DNA of 64,000 nt, from NCBI GenBank assembly GCA_964396655.1, contig CAYNFP010000002.1:103056-167055 (forward strand), written 5' to 3'. Of this stretch, positions 1 through 6,688 are shown piece by piece. Both the position numbers and the translations under genes were made by a program. The stretch's first letter is position 1, and each line of letters begins with the position of its first letter. The DNA comes from CAYNFP01 sp964396655. Lineage in GTDB: Bacteria; Bacillota_I; Bacilli_A; RF39; UBA660. The notes under the pieces are model-generated. The model was not told where the DNA came from. It made no database searches and saw only the letters and a list, made by a program, of their open reading frames with translations.

Positions 1-333
1 ATATATATCCAAATATAAATTTAAATCTTTTGCGGCGAAAGAAAGTTCTTGAATTTTTAAAAGTAATTCTTCTCTTTTCCCTTTTACAACTACTTTATAT
101 TTATAATTTTTGTATGGGACATATAAATTTTGAAACATATTTCCATTATTGAAACCTTCAGTAGGTGAATATAAATTATTTGTTCTATAATTATTAATAT
201 TTATGTTAGCGTTATTAAATTTTATTTCATTGTACATATCGTGAGTTTTATAATTATTATTCTCTAAATTTATATATTCTTTATTTAATTCTGAATTATA
301 ATCAAAGTAATTGTTGTTTTCATCATAATACAT
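1..333 (-). CDS. cotJB: CotJB-like spore coat protein, partial (runs off window)
   Basis: Only the first 111 residues are present; the frame is still open at the window edge. The start at 333 is preceded by a strong GGAGGG at good spacing. The final visible stretch (KIQELSFAAKDLNLYLD, about residues 92-108) matches the opening of the CotJB family, small proteins of the inner spore coat made with CotJA and CotJC. CotJB proteins are usually about 90 residues, so the Asn/Tyr-rich first 80 residues are an unusual N-terminal extension. It is divergent from tsaE, with about 137 bp between. If correct, the organism keeps at least some spore-coat genes. The family call rests on a short segment. Confidence 0.66.
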   Translation of the reverse strand, partial: MYYDENNNYFDYNSELNKEYINLENNNYKTHDMYNEIKFNNANININNYRTNNLYSPTEGFNNGNMFQNLYVPYKNYKYKVVVKGKREELLLKIQELSFAAKDLNLYLDIY

Positions 334-470
334 TTTACCCTCCTAAACTATTTTATGAGGTATAAAAGTTTAGGTATAGTCAAAAGACTAAATAAAAAAA
401 TGTAAAATTTTACAAAAACTATTGTGCTAATATAATTGTATTTGATACAATAAATTAGGTGATAAATAAA

Positions 471-917
471 ATGTACAAAATAACAACTTATTCAGAAGAT
501 GAAACAATTGAATTGGCCGAAAATATTGAATCAGAGAAATTTCCTAATATGGTTATTTGTCTGGAAGGTGATTTAGGTAGTGGTAAAACCATTTTTACAA
601 AAGGTTTTGCTTCTTCTATGGGAATAAAAGAGAATATAACATCTCCTACTTTTAGTATTATTAAAGAATATGAAGGTGAATGTAAATTATTTCATATGGA
701 TGTTTATAGGCTTTCTGATGTAAAAGAAGAATTGGGAATAGAAGAATATTTTAAGAAAAAAGGAGTCACTATTATTGAGTGGTCTGATTTAATACCTGAC
801 TTACTTCCAAAGAATAGATTAGAAATAAAAATAAAAGTTATAGATGAAAATACAAGAGTATTTTTAATAGAGCCATATGGCGAAAAATATATAGATTTAT
901 GTGAAAGAGTATTATAA
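471..917 (+). CDS. tsaE: tRNA threonylcarbamoyladenosine biosynthesis ATPase TsaE
   Basis: TsaE is the ATPase that works with TsaB and TsaD to make t6A37 on ANN-decoding tRNAs in the cytoplasm. The 148-residue protein has a clear Walker A loop GDLGSGKT (residues 33-40), a switch-like SPTFSI, the family's HMDVYRL segment and IIEWSD. I chose ATG 471 rather than an upstream in-frame GTG at 459, because the GTG lies inside the SD sequence AGGTGAT. A TATAAT box sits at 431-436. An intrinsic terminator follows directly. tsaB and tsaD lie about 0.8 kb downstream, separated by one membrane protein gene. Confidence 0.95.
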   Translation: MYKITTYSEDETIELAENIESEKFPNMVICLEGDLGSGKTIFTKGFASSMGIKENITSPTFSIIKEYEGECKLFHMDVYRLSDVKEELGIEEYFKKKGVTIIEWSDLIPDLLPKNRLEIKIKVIDENTRVFLIEPYGEKYIDLCERVL

Positions 918-939
918 AGTGTGTTTTACACTTTTTTTG
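916..939 (+). terminator. intrinsic terminator after tsaE
   Basis: A perfect 7-bp stem AAAGTGT/ACACTTT with a 5-nt loop runs into a T tract, starting in the tsaE stop codon. Confidence 0.8.
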
Positions 940-1011
940 TAAAATAAATTTTTAAAATTAAAATATATGATAAATATATGATATTCTTAAAATAGAGAGG
1001 GATTTTTAAAT

Positions 1012-1653
1012 ATGGAAAATAAAACAAATAAAATAAAATATTTAATAATTGGCGGTTTAGTTTTAATTATTTTATTGACTGGAGGGTATTTTGGTTATCA
1101 ATATGTAAATTCTAAACTTAATGCTAAAGAATGTAAAAAATGTGAAGTATGTGAAAAAAAGGATTCAGAAATTTATTCGGTAATAGGTCTTTTAAATGAA
1201 TTCACAGACACAAGTATTATGCCTGAGTCAAAAACTTACATACAACTTGATGATAATTATAATCTTGTTTTAGGAGAATACAAAAATGGTTCTGATGAAA
1301 CGGGTGGTCTTAATGAATTTGGATGTATTTCTAGTGATAAGTCTAGCAATTGTTTAATAGTACAACAATATGAAATTGTCGAGGCTGGGGAAGATTCATA
1401 TGTTTTAATTTTTGATTCAAATACTACAAATATTTATAAAATAAAATTAAGTGATTATCTTTCTGCTGAAAAAAAATCCAACTATAATGCAGAAGTTTAC
1501 AACAATAAAAAAGTAGCTAAATTTGAAATGATAGATTCTTGCACTTATGATTTGGAAGGTAATGATGGATATTGGTGTGATGAATTAGGAACATTAAAAA
1601 TTACTTATTCAGATGGAACAATAGAAAATATTGATGGAATTTTAGAATTTTGA
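1012..1653 (+). CDS. membrane-anchored protein of unknown function
   Basis: I do not recognise this 213-residue protein. It has a short basic N-terminus, one hydrophobic helix at about residues 10-32, then an exported domain. Just outside the membrane it carries two CxxC pairs (KECKKCEVCEKK, about 43-54), which could bind metal or form disulfides; further cysteines sit at GCISS, NCLIV, SCTYD and WCDEL. The start has a purine-rich GAGAGGGA upstream. It stands alone between two terminators, inside the t6A gene group but with no evident link to tRNA modification. It ends in TGA, which supports the standard genetic code. Confidence 0.75.
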   Translation: MENKTNKIKYLIIGGLVLIILLTGGYFGYQYVNSKLNAKECKKCEVCEKKDSEIYSVIGLLNEFTDTSIMPESKTYIQLDDNYNLVLGEYKNGSDETGGLNEFGCISSDKSSNCLIVQQYEIVEAGEDSYVLIFDSNTTNIYKIKLSDYLSAEKKSNYNAEVYNNKKVAKFEMIDSCTYDLEGNDGYWCDELGTLKITYSDGTIENIDGILEF

Positions 1654-1686
1654 TTTTCTAATAAATTCAATTAAATTTAATTAAAT

Positions 1687-1715
1687 AAAAAAAGTGCCTT
1701 AATGCACTTTTTTTA
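1687..1715 (+). terminator. intrinsic terminator
   Basis: The stem AAAAAAAGTGC/GCACTTTTTTT has a short CTTAAT loop. It separates the membrane-protein gene from tsaB. Confidence 0.85.
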
Positions 1716-1754
1716 ATTTTATGGTATACTACATATGAAAAAAAGGAGGTATTT

Positions 1755-2282
1755 ATGTATACATTGTTTTTAGATACTCATGGTGAATTAATTACTATAT
1801 CTTTTATAAATGAAAGTGATGTTTTTACTAAGACTAAATTAAGTGAATATTCTCACGCTACCGAAGTGTTACCTCTTTTAAATGAAATGCTAAAAGAAAA
1901 AAATATTACTTTAAAAGATTTTAATAGAATAATAGTTGTAAATGGTCCGGGAAGTTTTACTGGAATAAGAATAGGGCTTACTATAGCTAAAACAATTGCG
2001 TATGCATTAAATATTCAAATATATATAGTAAGTAGTTTGAAAGCATATTTAATATCAAGTGATGAAGAAGGTATTTGTGTTATAGAGGATCCTAAAGGTT
2101 ATTATGTGGGTTTTGAAGATAAAGAAATATATACAGATTTTTTAGAGGAATATAATAATTATAAAATAATTGAAAATAAATTAGATATTTTAAAAATAGT
2201 TGAGTTTTTTAAAGATAAAAAACCTTTAAATGTTCATGGAATAAAAGCCAATTATGTTAAAGTTATAGAGGTTTTAAAATGA
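1755..2282 (+). CDS. tsaB: t6A biosynthesis protein TsaB
   Basis: TsaB is the inactive TsaD paralogue that dimerises with TsaD to form the t6A synthase core. Family signatures are the N-terminal ASKHA-like strand (LFLDTHGELITISF) and NGPGSFTGIRIGL (about residues 63-75). At 175 residues it is shorter than the usual 210-240, so the C-terminal lobe is reduced while the dimerising N-terminal lobe is intact. AAAGGAGG precedes the ATG. A TATACT box lies about 20 nt before the SD. Its stop overlaps the start of the next gene (ATGA), so the two are probably translationally coupled. Confidence 0.93.
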   Translation: MYTLFLDTHGELITISFINESDVFTKTKLSEYSHATEVLPLLNEMLKEKNITLKDFNRIIVVNGPGSFTGIRIGLTIAKTIAYALNIQIYIVSSLKAYLISSDEEGICVIEDPKGYYVGFEDKEIYTDFLEEYNNYKIIENKLDILKIVEFFKDKKPLNVHGIKANYVKVIEVLK

Positions 2283-3598
2283 TAAAAGAAGAAAAAATTA
2301 ATGAATTTGATTTTAAATATTACATTGATGGTATTGGATATGTTATTGCAAGAAAATTGTATGAAAATTTAGATATAACAGATGTTTTTATTAATGAAGA
2401 ATATAGAAGACAAGGGTATGCTATTAAAATATTGAGTTATATAATTGAAAATAATTCAAACTATAAAATTATGTTAGAAGTTAACGAAGAAAATATTCCA
2501 GCAATTAAGTTATATGAAAAATTAGGATTTAAAAAAATAAGTGAGAGAAAAAATTATTATGACGGGACTAAAACCGCTTATATTATGGAGAGATCTATAA
2601 AAGATATTTATATATTAGCAATTGAATCATCTTGTGATGAAACAAGTGTAAGTATAGTAAAAAACGGTAATACTGATATAAGTACAATTATTAATTCTCA
2701 AATAGATATTCATAAAAATTATGGTGGAGTTGTACCTGAAATTGCATCTAGAAAGCATATGGAAAATATTACAATAGTGTTGGATGAATGTTTAAATAAA
2801 GCAAATATGAAGCTTGAAGATATAGATGCCTTTGCAGCTACTTATTCACCAGGATTAACCGGAAGTCTTTTAGTTGGATTAGAATGCGCTAAGACATTAT
2901 CTTTGATTTATGATAAACCATTTATAAAAGTAAATCATATGCTTGGTCATATATTTGCCAATAACATAAATAATAAATTAGATTATCCACTTATAGCGTT
3001 AGTAATAAGTGGGGGACACACAGATTTAATGCTTATGAATAATGAATATGATTATAAATATTTGGGTAGAACTTTGGATGACGCTATTGGAGAATGCTAT
3101 GATAAAGTAGCTAAAATACTCGGACTTGAATATCCAGGAGGACCTAATGTTGAAAGATTAGCTTACTTAGGTAAAAATAGTTATAAAATGCCAAAAATAT
3201 TAAATGATGAAAGTTATAATTTTAGTTATAGCGGAATTAAGAGTCATGTTAATAATTTAGTTCATAACGAAATGCAAAGAGGAAATGAAGTAAACAAAGA
3301 AGATTTATGTTGCTCTTTTCAAAAAGCAGTTACATCATTATTAATTACAAAAACTAAAAAAGCTTTATTAGATTATAATATTAAAAATTTAATAGTAGCA
3401 GGTGGTGTTGCAAGTAATTCATATATAAGAAATGAATTAATTAAAATGGCAGAAGAAAATAATGTTAAAATTAATATTCCGGATAAAAAATATTGTACAG
3501 ATAATGCTACTATGATAGGTTCTGTGGCGTATTTTCAATATATTAAAAAAGATTTTTCTGAGTTAAATACAAATGCCGTAAGTAATGATTCTATTTAA
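2279..3598 (+). CDS. tsaD: fused RimI-like GNAT acetyltransferase and TsaD (t6A synthase subunit)
   Basis: Two domains lie in one 439-residue frame. Residues 1-106 are a GNAT acetyltransferase of the RimI type, with acetyl-CoA motif RRQGYAIKIL, NIPAIKLYEKLGF and YIMER. RimI acetylates ribosomal protein S18 in other bacteria. From about residue 109 the protein is TsaD, which transfers threonylcarbamoyl to A37 of tRNA: IESSCDETSVSIV, metal-ligand motif HMLGH near residue 220, SGGHTDL, and C-terminal VAGGVASNSYIR and DNATMIG. TsaD is usually about 340 residues, so the extra length is the acetyltransferase. The junction is continuous with no internal stop. The order tsaB-rimI-tsaD is common in Bacillota as separate genes. 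Confidence 0.93.
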   Translation: MIKEEKINEFDFKYYIDGIGYVIARKLYENLDITDVFINEEYRRQGYAIKILSYIIENNSNYKIMLEVNEENIPAIKLYEKLGFKKISERKNYYDGTKTAYIMERSIKDIYILAIESSCDETSVSIVKNGNTDISTIINSQIDIHKNYGGVVPEIASRKHMENITIVLDECLNKANMKLEDIDAFAATYSPGLTGSLLVGLECAKTLSLIYDKPFIKVNHMLGHIFANNINNKLDYPLIALVISGGHTDLMLMNNEYDYKYLGRTLDDAIGECYDKVAKILGLEYPGGPNVERLAYLGKNSYKMPKILNDESYNFSYSGIKSHVNNLVHNEMQRGNEVNKEDLCCSFQKAVTSLLITKTKKALLDYNIKNLIVAGGVASNSYIRNELIKMAEENNVKINIPDKKYCTDNATMIGSVAYFQYIKKDFSELNTNAVSNDSI

Positions 3599-3650
3599 TA
3601 TTATTGAAATAACATACATTTTATTATAAAATTAATATAAGGAGTAAGTT

Positions 3651-5234
3651 ATGAAAAAATTACTAGAGAAAATAAGTAAAAATAAAAGTTTTATAATACC
3701 TTGGTTAATTTTGGGATTTTCAATAATTATTTTTGGCTCTGGGTTAACTTATGCATATTTTGATTTTGTTTTAAATTCTCAAGAAGAGTCATCATTAAAA
3801 GTAACAGGAACAGATTTTGATTTATCTTTATATGGAACTCCAGTGGAATTTCAAGATATATATCCAATATATGATGAATATATAGAAGATCAATCTCAAG
3901 AGTTCACTTTTAGTATTGAAAATAATAGTAGAAGATTGGCTTCTTGTTACAGTTTATCAATTACTATAAATAATATATCTGATGGACTTAAAAGTAGTGA
4001 TCTCAAATGGAAGTTAATTAATGCTACAACTGGGGGAACAGTTGCTACTGGGGACTTTTCTACAGCAGGGACTTCAGAGATTGGATTACTAGATAATACA
4101 AGCATTTCTGCTCATACTACTGATAGTTATAAACTTCAAATTTGGTTATCTTATAGTTCTACAACAAACCAAAATGATATGCAAAGCACTTACTTTTATG
4201 GAAATATAAAATTAGTTGGTTCTTCTGCATCATGCCAACAAAGAACAAATGCGAAACTTGACAACGTAAGATATATAAAAAGTTGTGTTAATGGTAGCAC
4301 GCTTTCGGTAAATAATCACTGGGTAGAACTTCAAGCTATATATAACGGAACTAATGTTGCATATGGTAAAACTCCAACTGGGACAACTTCTGAAAATCCA
4401 ACATATCCTTATAGCAGAATAACTGACGGAGATACAACAACGACAAATTATGCTCAAGCTGGAACCAGTGGTTTCCAATGCATAACAATAGATTTAACAC
4501 AAAGTTATGACTTAGATGAAATAGCGCTTTGGAGATATTATGGAGACGCAAGAACTTATTATAGCAACAACACTTATGTATCGAGTGATAATAGTACTTG
4601 GATACCGGTATTAGTAGACTCAACTGCAGAATCAAGTCAAGGTAAGAAAGTAACTGCTTATGATACTAATGCAACTATAACACCAATATATAGATTAAGT
4701 AATTTAGTACTTAATGGTAGTTTTGAGAATGGTGGTACAAATTGGAATCTTAGTGCAAATGTAGCGGCATCTTCAGTTCAAAAGAAATTTGGAAGTTATG
4801 CGATTAGAAACTATCAAGGAGCCGCATGGAGCGCCGCATATAGTGGAAGCTATATAACTGCATATGCAAATCATAAATATTATGTAAGTGCTTGGTCTTA
4901 TACAGTAAATAAGGGTAATGGTACATGTCGAAATTATTATGATATTTATTATAGTAGTGCAGATCATTGGGTTAATTTTCAAAATCAAGCTAATTTGAGT
5001 TTATGGGAAAGAGGTAGTGCTTTATTTACAGTTCCTTCTGTTAGTACTCCCACTTTAGCATTAGCTTTAGCGGATACGGATTCTTCTAATGCAACACAAG
5101 ATTGTTATGCTGATGGTGGAATTCTAATAGATTTAACAGCAACGTTTGGTTCGGGTAATGAACCAACTCAAACCTGGTGTGATGCAAATTTAGATTATTT
5201 TGATGGTAGTCAAAATATGTATTTAACGCCATAA
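3651..5234 (+). CDS. cell-surface protein with discoidin-like and carbohydrate-binding-like domains
   Basis: The 527-residue protein has a basic N-terminus and a hydrophobic helix (about 15-36) ending in GLTYAYF, like the signal region of TasA/camelysin-type exported proteins. Then comes a beta-rich Ser/Thr domain (to about 185). A segment from about 235 (NVAYGKTPTGTT, RITDGDTTT, CITIDLTQSYDLDEI) resembles F5/8 type C (discoidin) domains. From about 352, LVLNGSFENGGTNW resembles CBM4/9-type modules. A C-terminal IDLTATFGSGNEPTQTWCD motif resembles one common in phage tail-associated proteins. No sortase signal is visible. A role in binding glycans or mucus is inferred. GGAG precedes the start, and the gene stands alone. 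Confidence 0.75.
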   Translation: MKKLLEKISKNKSFIIPWLILGFSIIIFGSGLTYAYFDFVLNSQEESSLKVTGTDFDLSLYGTPVEFQDIYPIYDEYIEDQSQEFTFSIENNSRRLASCYSLSITINNISDGLKSSDLKWKLINATTGGTVATGDFSTAGTSEIGLLDNTSISAHTTDSYKLQIWLSYSSTTNQNDMQSTYFYGNIKLVGSSASCQQRTNAKLDNVRYIKSCVNGSTLSVNNHWVELQAIYNGTNVAYGKTPTGTTSENPTYPYSRITDGDTTTTNYAQAGTSGFQCITIDLTQSYDLDEIALWRYYGDARTYYSNNTYVSSDNSTWIPVLVDSTAESSQGKKVTAYDTNATITPIYRLSNLVLNGSFENGGTNWNLSANVAASSVQKKFGSYAIRNYQGAAWSAAYSGSYITAYANHKYYVSAWSYTVNKGNGTCRNYYDIYYSSADHWVNFQNQANLSLWERGSALFTVPSVSTPTLALALADTDSSNATQDCYADGGILIDLTATFGSGNEPTQTWCDANLDYFDGSQNMYLTP

Positions 5235-5258
5235 ATAAGGAAAATTAATAAATAAAAA

Positions 5259-5287
5259 ATAAAACTTTAAAAGTTTATTTTTTTATT
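5259..5287. terminator. bidirectional terminator between convergent genes
   Basis: A short AAACTT/AAGTTT stem is flanked by A and T runs. It overlaps the stop codon of the minus-strand gtrA-like gene. Confidence 0.5.
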
Positions 5288-5667
5288 ATATATTTCATTA
5301 TTATAAATGAAAATGGTATTGCTAATAAGCTTGTTATAAATCCTGAATAACTTTTTGAAATATTTAAAACTTCTACTAAAAATGTGAGTCCTAATGTTTG
5401 AAATAAAAATGTTGGAATTCCACTTATAGGAAATAAAAAGTATTTTTTAAGTGTTGGTTTAACTTTAAAGTTAAATATGGTATTCATGAAAAATGAACAT
5501 GTCATACTTATTAAATAAGCTAATATACTTGCTATAATATAGTTAATAAATTTTATTCCAATAAGATAATATTCGTTATATATTAAAGTATTTATTAATC
5601 CTATTATTACAAATAATATAAAATTCTTTGTTAAAAAAGTTTTTTTAAATTTATAATAAATTTTCAT
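5275..5667 (-). CDS. GtrA-like membrane protein
   Basis: A 130-residue protein with four hydrophobic segments and the GtrA-family pattern (FILFVIIGLINTLIYN near the start; YLISMTCSFFMNTIFNFK in the middle). GtrA proteins are thought to flip undecaprenyl-linked sugars or assist export of glycosyl donors for surface polysaccharide. I take ATG 5667; an upstream in-frame TTG at 5676 is possible. It overlaps the end of the upstream GT2 gene by about 17 bp, so the two are very likely co-translated, as in the gtrA-gtrB pairs of other bacteria. Confidence 0.85.
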   Translation of the reverse strand: MKIYYKFKKTFLTKNFILFVIIGLINTLIYNEYYLIGIKFINYIIASILAYLISMTCSFFMNTIFNFKVKPTLKKYFLFPISGIPTFLFQTLGLTFLVEVLNISKSYSGFITSLLAIPFSFIIMKYIIKK

Positions 5668-6577
5668 CAAAGCCAATTCTTTCTTTTTCTATGTATATAG
5701 GCCTATTTTTAGTTTCTATATATGTTTTACCTAAATACTCTCCTAATATACCAATGCATAATAGTTGTATTCCTCCAATGAGCAAGATTAATGACACTAT
5801 TGAGGCATAACCAGGTACGTCTTTTCCTAAAATTAATGTTTTTATAATGATATATATAAAATATAAGAAGGCAGATATGCTTGTTATTGTTCCAAAATAA
5901 ATTGATATTTTTAATGGAGCAACCGAGAAATTTATAAATCCATCAATAGCGTAACTAAATAAAGTAAAAAAATTAAATTTCGATTTTCCATTTTTTCTTG
6001 GCTTTACATTATATTCCATATACAAAGTATTAAACCCAATCCAAGAAAATATTCCTTTTGAAAATCTGTTTTTTTCGTCCAAATAAATAATCTTTTCTGT
6101 CACTGTTTTTTTAAACATTCTAAAATCAGATGCTCCATCTACAAATTTTGTTTTTGATATTTTATTCATGATTTTATAAAATAATTTTTGAAAAAATCTG
6201 TTTTTTGTTTGTTTTTGAGTCATACAAACAATATCATAATAATTATCTGATTCTAATTTTTTTAACATATCTAATATATATTTTGGATCTTGTTGTAAAT
6301 CAGCATCTATTATAACTGTATATTCAGAATTTGAATTTTTAATCCCAGCATATAAAGCGGCATCTTTTCCAAAATTTCTTGAAAAGTTTATAATTCTAAT
6401 TCTTTCTTTATCATTATTATAAATGTTTTTTAATATTTCTAATGATTTATCAATGCTCCCATCATTTATAAATATCAATTTATAGTCAATTTCTTTTAAT
6501 GTATTTGAAATTTCATTATAAAATTCCATTATAGATTCTTCTTCATTATAAATTGGTATTATTACATTTAACTTCAT
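5651..6577 (-). CDS. GT2 glycosyltransferase, GtrB/DPM1-like (bactoprenol sugar transferase)
   Basis: A 308-residue family 2 glycosyltransferase: VIIPIYNEEESI at the N-terminus, INDGSIDKS, and the nucleotide/metal motif IIDADLQQDP (about residue 90). Two C-terminal membrane helices (about 230-255 and 262-285) match the GtrB/YfdH group, which loads a sugar from a nucleotide onto undecaprenyl phosphate. GAGGTAAAAT precedes the ATG. It is followed by a gtrA-like gene that overlaps its 3' end, so the pair probably builds and moves a lipid-linked sugar used to decorate a wall polymer. Confidence 0.92.
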   Translation of the reverse strand: MKLNVIIPIYNEEESIMEFYNEISNTLKEIDYKLIFINDGSIDKSLEILKNIYNNDKERIRIINFSRNFGKDAALYAGIKNSNSEYTVIIDADLQQDPKYILDMLKKLESDNYYDIVCMTQKQTKNRFFQKLFYKIMNKISKTKFVDGASDFRMFKKTVTEKIIYLDEKNRFSKGIFSWIGFNTLYMEYNVKPRKNGKSKFNFFTLFSYAIDGFINFSVAPLKISIYFGTITSISAFLYFIYIIIKTLILGKDVPGYASIVSLILLIGGIQLLCIGILGEYLGKTYIETKNRPIYIEKERIGFDENLL

Positions 6578-6673
6578 ATTTTACCTCTACTTTTATTTTA
6601 TCATTTTTTATTTATTAAAAAAAGATTATATTTATTTAATTCTAAAAGCTGTCCAATTTAAATAAAATTTTAT

Positions 6674-6688
6674 GGGTGATATACTATT
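6674..6688 (+). promoter_or_regulatory. SD sequence and apparent ATT start codon of the Ca2+ ATPase
   Basis: GGGTGAT (6674-6680) is a good SD and is followed after 5 nt by ATT (6686-6688). The frame downstream encodes the conserved N-terminus of the P-type ATPase and has no ATG, GTG or TTG before 7193. An in-frame TGA at 6677-6679 rules out a start further upstream. Confidence 0.6.
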
